60,000 nt of DNA from Bugula neritina (lineage: Eukaryota; Bryozoa; Gymnolaemata; Cheilostomatida; Bugulidae). The translations under genes and the position numbers were made by a program. The notes under the pieces were generated by a model. It was not told the origin of the DNA. It made no database searches and saw only the letters and a list, made by a program, of their open reading frames with translations. The stretch's first letter is position 1. Each line of letters opens with the position of its first letter. Of the stretch, positions 24,944 through 37,200 are shown in pieces. The DNA lies in contig OZ037772.1 in the NCBI GenBank assembly GCA_964035545.1, positions 3,644,038 to 3,704,037 on the forward strand, in the 5' to 3' direction.

Positions 24944-25069
24944 TTAGTTTAAGTTTATCAATTTAGACACAGAATGCATTTGATCTTCAGTCCCATGACC
25001 GTCAAAACAGCACATTTCACATTCATTGGTTATACAAGAGATTGTTTCCCCAATAATAGCAGCGTTACT
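24944..25069 (-). CDS. Possible terminal exon downstream of the VARS fragment, copy 1
   Basis: A minus-strand acceptor (TTCAATTTAG) is followed by a 126-nt frame that is open in phase 0 and ends in TAA. It encodes 41 residues, including ISCITNECEMCCFDGHG. The phase matches the donor of the VARS exon at 25269. The sequence is not VARS-like: the HAIVRD/KMSKS region is not found. The same frame and stop occur in copy 2 with two replacements. This might be an alternative end of a truncated VARS transcript, or chance. Confidence 0.25.
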   Translation of the reverse strand, partial: SNAAIIGETISCITNECEMCCFDGHGTEDQMHSVSKLINLN

Positions 25070-25099
25070 CTAAATTGAAAAAAAACTATAAAGTTAGAC

Positions 25100-25215
25100 A
25101 GAGTCATCTAAAGGGTATAGATATAGAATAAGTTGATAGAATAGAATCATCTAAAGGGTATAGATATAGAATAAGTATATTGAATAGAGTCATCTAAAGG
25201 GTATAGATATAGAAT
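25100..25215. repeat. 43 bp minisatellite, about 2.7 units, copy 1
   Basis: Units contain TCATCTAAAGGGTATAGATA and repeat every 43 bp or slightly less. The matching array in copy 2 has about 17 units. Confidence 0.85.
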
Positions 25216-25650
25216 GGTAACCACAGACATCAGAAGAAGCAGAAGACACTTTCTACCACCAGACGTACCTCTTTGAAGGGAAGCTCCCTGAGTAGGAATT
25301 GTCCCATCATGACCATGCGGGCCACCCAGAAGAAGAGGATATCCAGTCCAGTCTCTAGCAGAGTACCCGGGTAGTAGGCTTGCAGGTCGGGGGTGTTATA
25401 TGGCCACCCCATAGTCTAGAAAGGAAATACTCCGGAACTAAACCAAGTGTCCAGCACATTTTCATCTGTATAAAAGGCAGGAAATGGAACAATGTTCAGA
25501 GTTGTCTTCTCTGACAAACTGAAACTGGGGTTAATTTACTCAAAGGAAATGTCTAGTCCGTGAACAAAAGAAAGTAAATTATCAATAAGCAGTTAAAGAA
25601 ATGTAGCTCGCTGCTTTACTATAAAGGAGAAGAGAAAGTTGGAGGTGTGT

Positions 25651-26097
25651 ACATACTCAATACATACTCAATATATACTCAATACATACTCAATATATAC
25701 TCAATACATACTCAATATATACTCAATACATACTCAATATATACTCAATACATACTCAATACATACTCAATACATACTCAATATATACTCAATACATACT
25801 CAATATATACTCAATACATACTCAATACATACTCAATACATACTCAATACATACTCAATACATACCCAATATATACTCAATATATACTCAATATCTACTT
25901 AATATATACTCAATACATACTCAATATATACTCAATATATACTCAATACATACTCAATACATACTTAATACATACTCAATATATACTCAATATATACCCA
26001 ATACATACTCAATACATACTCAATACATACTCAATATATACTCAATACATACTCAATACATACTCAATACATACTCAATACATACTCAACATATACT
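25651..26097. repeat. 11 bp array in VARS intron, copy 1
   Basis: About 40 units of ATACTCAATAC/T. Because 11 is not a multiple of 3, all three frames stay open (Tyr-Ser-Ile-His/Tyr-Thr-Gln repeats), which produces false ORFs. Copy 2 has about 36 units. Confidence 0.95.
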
Positions 26098-26305
26098 TGA
26101 GCTGTCAGATGAAAGAGAATTACCCTGGCTAAGACTGATGACATCTGGATGTACGTTAAACTTCATTGCTGCCTTTGACAGCGCTTCATGATAGGATCTG
26201 CCAGTCACCCAGTAGTTGTTGTCACTAGACTATGTAAAATATATAGAGGTTAAAAGGTCACTAGACTATGTAAAATATATAGAGGTCAAGAGGTCACTGG
26301 ACTAT

Positions 26306-26726
26306 CACGGGCTTTCCATGTATCGATCTGACTGAGATCGATCTAAGAAATCTGCTCAGAGTGTCATATTGATCTCACGGAGTTACCTCCTCTCAAGTGA
26401 AAGATGCTTTAATAGTATAATTTGCTCACCAATCTGACTGATTAAAGCTACTGCTGTTAAAAACAAGATTGTTGCAGTCTAAATTTAACGCCAACTATAA
26501 ACTATACTATAATTTTATATAATCCAGTTTTCTTAATCATCGTACTGAAAGTCAAAGTTTGGCATCTGAAAATATGACTATCATAATTAATAAGTGATTT
26601 GCTGAGTAATTGTCAATAACTTATCATTTTTATTAGCAGACAGAATTTTAGCGAAAATTTATTTTTCTACTTCTCAGATCTTTCCATGGTCTTATTGCCT
26701 TGAGATCGATCCATGGAAAGCCGGTG
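26306..26726. mobile_element. MITE with GATCGATC-type ends, long form
   Basis: It starts CACGGGCTTTCCATG followed by TATCGATCT and ends AGATCGATCCATGGAAAGCC followed by GGTG, giving inverted ends of about 24 bp. It is flanked by TAT on both sides. It is 421 bp, with no ORF. Copy 2 lacks it together with about 80 bp of neighbouring sequence, so loss there by recombination between short flanking repeats is as likely as gain here. Confidence 0.6.
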
Positions 26727-26851
26727 TATGTACAAGATGTAGAGGTAAAGAGGTCACCAGACTATGTACAAAATATAAAGGTCAAGAGACTATGTAAAAT
26801 ATACAGATGTCAAGAGGTCACTGAGCTATGATGAACAATGTACAATATAAT

Positions 26852-26949
26852 CACAGGCTTTCCATGGACGACTGAGATCGATCTTTGATGTCTTTTCATG
26901 GAGCGATCTCACCAATATAGATCTGAGATCGATCCATGGAAAGCCAGTG
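26852..26949. mobile_element. MITE with GATCGATC-type ends, 98 bp form, copy 1
   Basis: It starts CACAGGCTTTCCATGGA and ends GATCCATGGAAAGCCAGTG. It has the same terminal sequences as the 421 bp element just upstream but almost no interior. It is present at the same place in copy 2 (58527-58624). Confidence 0.6.
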
Positions 26950-27066
26950 AAAGGGTCACACTCACTCCAGAAATGGCCACACCCACTCCGGAAAAAGCCA
27001 CACCCACTCTAGAAAGGCCACACCCACTCCAGAAAGGGCCACACCTACTCCAGAAAAGGCCACATT
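26950..27066. repeat. About 20 bp minisatellite, copy 1
   Basis: Five to six units of the type CCACACCCACTCCAGAAAGG lie in the VARS intron immediately after the 98 bp MITE. The unit number and variants differ slightly in copy 2. Confidence 0.8.
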
Positions 27067-27342
27067 AAAGGGAATTCATAGTTTATCAACATAAACAGAG
27101 TCTGTGGTGAATATTAGGTCTGTGCTATACCCACTTGCTTTCTGTGAATAACACAAGACAAGATGAAGAATGAGTCATACCTCAGCCTTAGGTTGCCCCT
27201 GGATCTGCACAAAGTAGGCTGGTATTCTGTGCCCCCACCATAGCTGTCTGGAGATACACCAGTCCCTGGAGTTCCTCAGCCATTTGTACCAAGTGACTGT
27301 GCGATAGTCTGGTATGATCTTTAGCTTGCCTGATTCTACTAC

Positions 27343-27930
27343 CTGCAGTATACATACTATGCTATAGATATACTATGCTATAGATATACTATACTATAGA
27401 TATACTATGCTATAGATATACTATGCTATAGATATACTATACTATAGATATACTATGCTATAGATATACTATGCTATAGATATACTATGCTATAGATATA
27501 CTATGCTATAGATATACTATGCTATAGATATACTATGCTATAGATATACTATGCTATAGATATACTATGCTATAGATATACTATGCTATAGATATACTAT
27601 ACTATAGATATACTATGCTATAGATATACTATGCTATAGATATACTATACTATAGATATACTATGCTATAGATATACTATGCTATAGATATACTATGCTA
27701 TAGATATACTATGCTATAGATATACTATGCTATAGATATACTATGCTATAGATATACTATGCTATAGATATACTATACTATATACATACTATACAGTACT
27801 AATATATATACTATACAGTACTAATAATATATTATATACCATATACAGTACTAATATATATATTATACAGTACTAATATATTATATACTATACAGTACTA
27901 ATATATTATATACTATACATAATATATAAT
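27343..27930. repeat. 16 bp array and degenerate tail in VARS intron, copy 1
   Basis: About 27 units of TATACTATGCTATAGA start directly at the exon's acceptor side. They are followed by TATACAGTACTAATATA-type repeats to 27930. The copy 2 array is more than twice as long and runs out of the window. Confidence 0.95.
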
Positions 27931-28020
27931 ACAAGTACCTCTACAGCCTTGGTTGCCATATCGTCACACGCCACATACCACTGTGGTTTGGGTATCGGCT
28001 CAATGATATCTTTAGATCGA

Positions 28021-28382
28021 CTATAACACAAGAGACCACGGTGTGGAGGTCATTGGTAACAGACAGACACACATAGTAACAGTTCAACTCAACAGCATTG
28101 TAAAAGATAATGGATATTTTAATGGAGCTATTCTTTAGGAGAACAAGAGAGGGCAACTTCTATTACATTGAGATCTGTAACTATGAGTCATTTTACTTGA
28201 TTTAGCACACAGAGCCATATACCTCTAGCTTTTAGCTATTGTTCACAGTTGAGCTGCTAATTCCGTATCTCAGTAAGCTGAGGGACCTGACACCTCAATT
28301 CATGACACAGTAGAATTCTTACCATAGCAGAATACCATATTTAACACACGGATCTGTTAAATTATTTTGTTCCTACACACAA
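28021..28382. other. VARS intron sequence where an exon is expected, copy 1
   Basis: In VARS proteins about 55 residues (AVKITPAHD region and following) lie between the FGTG and RSKD exons. I looked for them on the minus strand here and found no matching frame, so this exon appears deleted. Confidence 0.5.
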
Positions 28383-28612
28383 AAGGCTATGAATATACAG
28401 GATAACAGGCTATGAATATACAGGACAACAGGCTATGAATATACAGGACAACAGGCTATGAATATACAGGACAACAGGCTACGAATATACAGGACAACAG
28501 GCTATGAATATACAGGACAACAGGCTATGAATACACAGGACAACAGGCTATGAATACACAGGACAACAGGCTATGAATATACAGGACAACAGGCTATGAA
28601 TATACAGGAAAC
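28383..28612. repeat. 23 bp array in VARS intron, copy 1
   Basis: About ten units of CAGGCTATGAATATACAGGA plus CAA. The array ends a few bases before the donor side of the exon at 28620. Confidence 0.9.
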
Positions 28613-28923
28613 AGAGCACCTGTCCCAAACTCCATCTCCACAAAGTCGTCAGCTACAATAGGTATTCTCCTGTCAGCAAAAAGATGTCTCACAAATTTCC
28701 CGTGTAAGTGTTTGTATCGGCCGTCTTCAGGGTGGACAGCCACGGCAGTGTCACCTACAATAGTTACCAGACTTTATAGTCTCTCATAGTATTGAGTATT
28801 GATATACAATTATATATTTACTGAGTGTTTACCAGATCCAACTTCACAGTCACTATACTCAGAGCACACAACTCCCAGTAAGTTAGTATCAAGCTAATTA
28901 ACCACTAACCTCCCTATTCACGC

Positions 28924-29003
28924 TTACCGTATCGTATCGTAACAGCAAATATCAGCCATTTTTACAAATGTCTGAGCTTCCTGTACGGTGTTGCGGTACG
29001 GTA
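28924..29003. mobile_element. Possible small MITE in VARS intron
   Basis: The left edge TTACCGTATCGTATCGTAAC is roughly the complement of the right edge GTTGCGGTACGGTA. The inner part, TTTTTACAA next to GCCATT, resembles 43915-43945 in reverse complement, which suggests a dispersed repeat. It is short and imperfect. Confidence 0.25.
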
Positions 29004-29908
29004 GGATCAAGCACTGCTTGATTCAAATAAGTTGCGGCGGACTCCTATTGGACAGAAAAACTTTTGCGTTAATTCATTGGATATAAATGTCCAATGTAGC
29101 GTCATAGATCGTACCTAATAGCGGACTTTGAAAACTTCAACCGGCACCTTAAACCAAAATGGAATAATAAAATTAAAGAACTTAGGCTATCTCAAGTTCT
29201 CCACTACTGCTCCTAAGTGAGAAAGTAAGAATAGTTAGAGAGATCTACTGGAGTTACTTCAACTGGCAGCAAGAGTCAGCTATTATTACGTTGCTAAGCA
29301 ACAAAGCTATTAGTGACATTGATGTCTACTAACCCAACATAGTTTCTAATCTAGTTGTGGCCACAATGATCTCTTCGTCAGAGTCTTCTACTTTATATGC
29401 AAAGGAAAGGAGAACTCCGAACTCCACCTTCTCCTTGTAGCCCGGCACAGAGAGCATAGTCCTTCCTGTCAGCTCTACTTTGTCTACCTGCAATCAGTGA
29501 TACAACTCTCTCAGACTATACAGGTCAAAGGTTAAACTGTAGTGTGTGCTTGTGAGTCACTGCGTTCTCATTCTTTTCTATTAGTTCATATAATGTATAT
29601 GAATGCTCGTACGAATGAATATGTGGCTGTGGTCTCATTGATGTATTCATTCGAAGATAGTCATAATGTAATATATCAGGCTGTGTCTGAATACTACTAT
29701 TAGGTTAGTTACCACCAACACACAAGTCTCGCAGTGAATAACCAGTTGACGTACACACAGCCGGGAGTCAGACTTATACTGTACGATATACCTCAATATC
29801 AGAGATGGCAGAGTTGAGAGTACAGGACCAGTTGACCAGTCGGTTAGCTCTGTAGATCACACCTTTCTCGTGCATTCTGATTACAAGGTCAACCATAAAC
29901 GACTCAGT

Positions 29909-30524
29909 CTGATGACTGACGGTTATGCTTAATGATTAATTAGTAATATGAATAGATTGCAAGTGATCAGCATGATGATGGTGATTATTGCTTTTCACCA
30001 TCAAAGGTCAAACTTTGTAATTGCAGCTTGAAATGTAAAATTAAAAATATTACTTTTATTTAATTATACGAGTATAACTTACTATCATAACAACATTCAA
30101 CTTTATGTAGTCATTATGAACATGATAATGGTTTACCTTTTACTTTAGATGATAATTATACTATTCACGATTATCATTATGTCTACCATTATGATTATCT
30201 CAACTTTAACTTATCAATTACGATAATTAACCATTTGTTTTCAATGATAAAAACTTAAATCATTGAATGAACACTAAAAGTAATTTAAATTCACACTTTT
30301 ATTATCATAACTATCAAATTAATATTAATAGGCATATTTGATTTTTAGATTACAATAATAATTATCAAATCATGGTATAGAATTAAATATTATAGTTAAT
30401 ATTATTATAAATATAATTAATATAATTGTATTTATTGAAACTAAAATAGTAAGGTAAACTAAATGAATTATCGACATGAGTGTGAGTATGAGTAGGCCAC
30501 AACTAGAAGGTGCAGCAGCAATTT
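29909..30524. other. AT-rich sequence between VARS fragment and LINE
   Basis: No exon, MITE or repeat with clear boundaries is seen. Upstream VARS exons would be expected on the minus strand here and are absent. Confidence 0.5.
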
Positions 30525-30892
30525 GAGATCCCCGTTTGCAATACCTCATCAAAGATATAGAACAGGTGCAAAATAATGCAATCAGATTCATTGCTAAATT
30601 GAAAGGCAGAGACAGTATCACTGTGGCACGTGACAAACTAAACCTAGAATCTCTCCCCGACAGACGCTTCAAGCTGAGGCACAAGTTACTGTTGCGACTT
30701 CTATCTAATGAGGGAAATCAGGCATCTCTAACCAACTCCTATGAACTGATGAACAGTAAAACCTAAAATACTAGGTTTACTAAGGCATCAAGCAGGGACG
30801 ATCCTCCAACCATTTTTGCAAAATCAGCAGCCTACTACAGCAGCTTCTTTCCAAAAACAGCCCGAGAGCTTAAGTCTATGCTAAATAATTAG
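30525..30892 (+). mobile_element. LINE reverse-transcriptase ORF 3' fragment, copy B
   Basis: The frame reads KDIEQVQNNAIRFIAKLKGR, then ESLPDRRFKLRHKLLLRLLS, to a TAA at 30764-30766. A second frame continues with TRFTKASSRDDPP and YYSSFFPKTARELKSM and ends at TAG 30890-30892. Together these are the post-thumb C-terminal part of a CR1/Jockey-type non-LTR retrotransposon ORF2 with one frameshift near 30760. The element is truncated on its 5' side, as is usual for LINE copies. Confidence 0.75.
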
Positions 30893-31690
30893 TCAATGCA
30901 CCAGAGTTGTATATGTGCAACATACTGAAAATACTTGCTAGCCTGTAATCGGCAACTGTAGAGGTGTGCCTCTTGCTACATGCTCTAATGCGTGTAAGAG
31001 GTAAGAGGACTATCAATATGACTATCAATATTAGTAGGAGTACCCAAGTACCAGTAGACATAGTAGCTGTAGAAAGTCTATCCCAATCAGTAACTGTAAG
31101 CCGTGAGGGCTGAGAGTATAACTAGGAATATAAAAAACTATAACTTGAGTATAACTAATTGAAGGTGAGTTAACATAAATTAAAAAATAATAAATATAAT
31201 TACTACAAAATCAAAATGAAATATGCATTATGATTATAAATATTTATATTTTTATTTTATAATAATTTTTTAATTTATTTATATCATTTTATTTAGGTTC
31301 ATTACCTTTCATTATGATTATTGAAATTCATAAATCATATTCATAATGATAACGATAATGATAATCACTTAAAAAAATTGATAAACCCATAATCATAATG
31401 ATTATTATTATCATTTATCGCTTATCAGTGATAATCATAATCATAACGATGATCTTGATCATAATCAATATGAATATCAATATCATGTTATACTTATTCA
31501 ATAATTATAATTGATTGATTCTTATTCATATTAATAATGAATAAAAAATTATAGCATATAGCATATAATTTATTTCACAGTGCGACAAGATTATCTAGAC
31601 GGTGCGCTTACGCCTCTCATTCTACTTAAGCAATATCCAATTGTACGGTTTTTATGACTTTAAAATCCGTTTTTGAGAAGCAAGGCTAGA
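30893..31690 (+). repeat. LINE 3' UTR and flanking repeat, copy B
   Basis: This matches 66-740 and 1004-1135 and lacks the 263 bp segment at 741-1003. Homology to the first unit stops at about 31690, after GAGAAGCAAGGCT. Confidence 0.6.
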
Positions 31691-33266
31691 TAGAAGTTAA
31701 TGATCGATATTGACTCGCTAAGAGTTTTCATGTAAACCCGCAAACTACAACTTTTAACTTGACCGCAAAGCTGGAAGTACGATAAGCGTCGCCGTATTGA
31801 TTTCAGGCGAATTTTAGTTGATTTCTTTCAAACTGTTGAGAAGTAATATTTGCTTCCATTTTATGTCTGTATCAGCCATCAGGGCTATCGCGATACAATT
31901 ATAAATGTTCTTAATTCAATCAATATTATGAAATAATTAATGTAAGAAATTCAATTTTGACTATATAGAATAATCTCAATCTGAATAAGTATTATTTATT
32001 TATTGTAACACTTGCACATCGTCTTACTCTTACTCTTACTCTTACTCAGATAACATAGTACATACTGATACTCATACTGATACTCAATCCCATACTCAAT
32101 CTCATACTGAGTCTGATACTCATAGTCATAGTGATAGTCTTTGCCAGATTATTGCTAGATAATTTAAGCTAGTACTAGTACTACTACTAGTAGTACTAGT
32201 ACTAGTAGTACTAATACTAGTAGTAGTACTAATAATCACAGTACTAAAGTAAATTAGTAGTACTAATAGTAATAGTATTAGAGTAATACTAATACTAATA
32301 GTAATACTACCACTAGTAGTAGCAGTAGTGCTAGTAGTAGTAGGCTACATGATGATGATCATTATGATTATGATTATGAAGATGGTTATTACTATAACTA
32401 TTACGGTATGAGTATAACTATAACTGTATTAGTATTTGGTTTTATTTTGCATTGCTAATTGAAGACCATGCGTTAAAATTAACTGTTTCTCTCTTTTCTA
32501 AATTACATTTCAAGTTGCACACTACTAGACATATATGCTTTCAATTTTTTGGTCTATCTTCAAGTTGTGAAACTTGACCAGTATGACTACGACTAACTGT
32601 AACTAGAATAAAATATTGAATAATAGAGAAGTTCCATACTGTTACACCTCCTTTGACTTGTGCTACCGTCGGTAGTGCTAAAAGAGTGGAGCCAAAGAAA
32701 AGCATAATCACAGAATTCACAGCCTGCTGGTTTGAGATTTTTGTGGTCTAGAGATTGTACTGGGTTACAGAGATCTTTTTCTGTCTGTGAATTTTTGATC
32801 CCTGCGGTTGTTTCTGGCTGTGGGTAGTTGGAGGTGTTGAGGGAGTGGGCTCACTGGGTAGGCTATATTATTGTAATCATATTAACCAACTTGACAGTTT
32901 ACTAATTCATTGTCTAACTCTGTCTGTCTTAGTCTAGTAACACTATTTATTTATTTATTTACTTATTAATTTATTTATTCGACTAAATCTTGTCTGTCTT
33001 TGTCTAGTAACACTATTTATTTATTTATTTACTTATTAATTTAATTAAATTACTAGTTTATATTACCAAGTTATATTACTAGTTTATATCACCAAGTTAT
33101 ATTACTAGTTTATATTACCAAGTTAAATTACTAGTTTATATTACCAAGTTATATTACTAGTTTATACTGCTAGTATTCAACAACTATTCTCCATCACATC
33201 TCAACTCTGACGGAACTACACTGACTAAACATCGGTATAGTTTATAGTTTATGTTGAACTCTTCAG
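31691..33266. other. Region upstream of the collagen gene
   Basis: Low-complexity stretches dominate: CTACTAGTA repeats at 32170-32340, a duplicated segment of about 70 bp with TTTATTTATTTACTTATTAA (32925-33045) and 26 bp repeats of the type TTACTAGTTTATATTACCAA (33050-33170). No signal-peptide exon for the collagen gene could be identified. Confidence 0.5.
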
Positions 33267-34202
33267 ACCCTGAGATGTGTGCGTGTGGCTTCACCTGCGA
33301 GTGTGGTGCCTGTGTTGGGGTATGTGACCTTGACAGAGACTGTGGGAAGCTGCAGATCTGTTTGGAGAAAAGATGTTATCAGCAGGCCTCACCAGATGAC
33401 AGAACAGTTGTCTGGGATCTTTATCACTCAGAACTAGTAGAATGTTCTTCAGGTTTGAATGCGAAATCTTTGTTTTAAACTCTATTAGAGTTTAAAAGTG
33501 TTGCTTTTTGTTGTATTTATATCTGTGCTGGCCAGGATTTTTGAATGATTTTTGTAATGTATTTACATAACAGAGTGTAACCTTAAAGCTGAATTTGCTT
33601 TATTTTCTACATATTTTGGTTTGTGATTTTTCAGTAGAAACGAGGCATCACACTTGGTGTGATTATCAGCATTTTTTGCAGGTGCTTCTATCCGTGTACT
33701 GACAACACAGCCTGTCCTAGTGATGGACAAATCTGTCACCATGGTGTCTGTAAAGAGGGCTGTCAGGTGAGTAGTCGCTATGACCTACACTGCGAGTTAT
33801 TGATGACTTTCATACTATGAGTTGTGACTGCCTATTATAATTTATACTGCGAGTCCAAGTAGCTGCTGTAACTTATGCTGTGAGTCATGACTAACTGAAA
33901 TCACTTATACTGTGAGTCATGACTAACTGATATCACTTATACTGTGAGTCAATTATCAAAAATAGCAAAGAAGTAGAGACATGTTGTGTATGTGAGATAT
34001 GTGAGGTTATTTAGTGACTAGTTCGCTATTTATAGAGTTTTGTTTCTATTAATAGACTGTACTGAAAATGAACAATGTGGATCTGAGTTTACTGAATGCA
34101 TATCCAACATATGCTATCAGCTTTATCCTCTCAACAATCCAGATCTTTCTGATGCTGAGCAGGACAGACTCTTTGATGATCGGCTGGATCTACAGAATGA
34201 TG
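33267..34202 (+). CDS. Cys-rich N-terminal modules of the collagen gene
   Basis: Three short modules share the pattern C-x5-C-x5/6-C-x4-[38 protein letters not shown] and [19 protein letters not shown]. They sit in three successive exons. Such Cys-rich (WAP-like or EB-like) modules occur in N-propeptides of invertebrate fibrillar collagens. The middle exon is one base out of phase with both neighbours as I have bounded it, so its borders are uncertain. Confidence 0.5.
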
Positions 34203-37200
34203 GTAAGTTACTCTGTTAGTACAGTTACTCTGTTAGTACAGTTACTCTGTTAGTACAGTTACTCTGTTAGTATAGTTACTCTGTTAATATAGTTACTGTG
34301 TTAGTACAGTTACTCTGTTAGTATAGTTACTGTTAGTATAGTTACAGTAACAGTTTGCTAGTCATAATAAACTGTTGTTTCGCATTGTACAGTTTACTAT
34401 TGCCTGAATATTGTATTGAGAATATTAGCTTAACAATTCCAGTGCAGCGATGTGATTGGCCTGACAATATCAAAGTAGTGATGTGATTGGCTTGACAGTA
34501 TCAGAGTAGTGATGTGATTGGCTACTCTGTTCTGTTTTGCAGGGCCATGCCTACTTGTATTATGTGTTAATCTTGTTTTGCAGTGAACAGAAAGGGATAA
34601 TGGGTCCCAAAAGACACCCGGGATCTTACCATGGAGAGGAAGGGTTCACCTGATGTTGATGGCCTGCCTGGTATATCCGGCAATCCTGGAGATGCAGGAG
34701 AAAGGAGACTACCTTGTTTGTCAGGAGATACCGGACTTTTTGGAGAACCAGGTGATGTTTATGCTCAATTGAGTTTAATCTGTCAAGTTATGTTGGGATC
34801 TTTTCCGTTGTCGTTATTTTATGTTTGTTACGTGGAAAAAGGAACAAACTCTGTCTTGGAGCATTTTGGTTTTTTCAGAGAGCTTTGGATTATTTTATTA
34901 TGGTCTACACAGGGGTGTAGACAAACTAAACTACACTGGGGTGTAGACAGACTAAACTACACAGGGGTGTAGACAGACTACACTAGACAGGGGTGTAGAC
35001 AAACTAAACTAGACAGGGGTGTAGACAGACTAAACAACACAGGGGTGTAGACAGACTAAACTACACAGGGGTGTAGACAGACGAAACTACACAGGGCTGT
35101 AGACAGACTAGACTAACCAGTGGTCTAGATGGACTAAACCTACTACGAACTTACAATTACCTTGCGTCATGACATCTCTATTCTCTCCTATAATTTGACC
35201 TTTATTTAGGGAGCAGATTTCTAGTGGGCTATTCTATAGTGACCAGTCACACTGTTTATTATAGCAACATAGAAATCAAGTTGAAAACTAGTTGCACCTG
35301 TTGTGATGCTATCAATGGGTGCTTACAGGTAGAGACGGAGTACCTGGACCTGTTCAGATCGGTTATCAGGGTAAACAAGGAGATCAAGGTCCTGCAGGTA
35401 AAAATGAGGAGTTACTCACCCTTGCTTGTGTATTTCTGTTCTTTTTAGGTATTCTATAATATGCTGGGGTTTCCCTCACAGCTATTATATATGCTGGAAT
35501 TCCCCTCACACCTATGATATATGCCGGGGTTTCCCTCACAGCTATGCTATATGCTGGGGTTTCCCTCACAGCTATTATATATGCTGGAATTCCCCTCACA
35601 CCTATGCTATATGCTGGGGTTTCCCTCACAGATATTCTATATGCTGGGGTTTCCCTCACAGATATGCTATATGCTGGGGTTCTCCTCACAGCTAGTCTGC
35701 ACTAAGGCAGGGAGTAGGCTAAGTAATCATATTGAATCCCAGCAGTGCTTGTTACTTCAACTGGCAGGATTACTGTGTATAATAGTTACTCTGACTGGTT
35801 TTCATGGATCATTTTTACCATATTGTTTGCCACATGATGCATTGTCTTAGTAAAAACAAGAAAACAAAGAAATATACCAGAAATGTTGAGAAATGTGGTG
35901 TTCCAGAATTAATAAATGACCACTTGTAATGCATACTGGTGTTGCTTGGTTCATAGGACCTGTCGGACAAGCTGGAGAACCTGGTCTGGATGGCAGAAAT
36001 GGAAAGACAGGAGAAACTGCACGAACTGGTATGCCTGGTCCAACCGGCTCAAGGGGGGTCACTGGAGAACCCGGATCTGATGGAAGGTATTTTTTGTGCT
36101 TTACTCTACCCTATTCAGCTTCTTGGAACTTTTTATTTAATTTAGTTTTTATAATTTGTTGTCAATTTTTTCAGAGACGGTTTACCTGGAGTACTGGGTG
36201 CTGATGGTAGACCTGGGGAGCAGGGTGATCAAGGACCTCCTGGCTCCATGGGTCCAGTGGGAATCCCCGGTAACCAGGGACCTGAAGGTGCTCAAGGAGA
36301 CAAGGGTGATAAGGCAGGAACATTCTTTATTCAGTTTTCTATTTATTTCGGTTCTCTGGTTTTCCACTAGTCAATCTTTTAGTTGTTTATTTGTTTTAGT
36401 TTATTTATGTTAATACTAGAGTTGCTTCAGTGACACCACATTATGTAATATATTACACAACAATGCAGTATAATACACCATAATATAATATGTTATACAA
36501 TACAATATTGTTTTAGAAATATAGTTCACTAATATCTCACAGCTAAGTTGTGTCTCCTAAATATATTCATTACTATAGGGGCCAGCTGGGCCACAGGGTG
36601 CTTCTGGACCAACTGGATTGTCTGGGCCAACTAGTCCTTGTGGACCCCACGGAGCTTCCGGGAATTCCTGGCGAACAAGGACCTAAAGGTATGAATTAAG
36701 TTGAACCAATCGTTGTCCTTAGTTATTGGCCATCAACAGAATCATGGCTCTAAGAGTTTTCCTACCTGGTAAGGAGATAAGGCAACTCCTAACTCATGAT
36801 AATATGAATGGTGCTGCTGTTGTAGGACCCACTGGTTTCCAGGGACCTCAGGGATTTCCCAGATCTCCCGGTATTTATGATGCAAGGGGAGATGTCGGAT
36901 CACTTGGTATTGCTGAACCACCCGGGCTACTGGGTGCTGACGGCAAACAAGGGATAACTGGTTCTCCTGGTGCTATGGGTCCACCTGGACCTTATGGTGC
37001 TAAGGTAAACACTTAAACTCACACTCACACACGCATGCACTTACACTGTTAGCAGGTATTGTTATTCATCTTGTTAGTTTAGTTGTAATAAACCAATAGT
37101 CTGTATTTCTAGGGTGAACAAGGGAGAGATGGGGAAATGGGTAGTCCTGGCAGTCCTGGACCTCCTGGTAAAGCCCAGTATTTGGTTAGTTATTAGTAAA

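Larger units (their letters stand above)
25269..29908 (-). pseudogene. VARS1: Valyl-tRNA synthetase fragment, copy 1
   Basis: Seven minus-strand exons are recognised, in coding order: 29792-29908 ([17 protein letters not shown]), 29334-29487 ([21 protein letters not shown]), 28620-28754 ([11 protein letters not shown], ending FGTG), 27939-28020 ([16 protein letters not shown]), 27181-27342 ([18 protein letters not shown]), 26124-26229 (NNYWVTGRS) and 25269-25465 ([27 protein letters not shown]). This order matches cytoplasmic valyl-tRNA synthetase from the end of the first catalytic half through the editing domain back into the catalytic fold. Missing are everything upstream (HIGH region), the exon between FGTG and RSKD, and everything after LPFKE (KMSKS and anticodon-binding domain). 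The last exon has an in-frame TAG (plus strand 25416-25418) and Asp to Asn in the DVLDTW motif. It cannot make an active synthetase. Confidence 0.8.

Noticed and set aside
25639-26132. Long Tyr-Ile-Leu-Asn-rich ORFs, also at 57882-58390
   Set aside because: They result from the 11 bp array ATACTCAATAC/T, which has no stop in several frames. No start context or non-repeat coding sequence.
35384-35850. Repeat-containing ORFs on both strands
   Set aside because: The 30 bp array is a multiple of three and stays open in several frames. It lies in a collagen intron.
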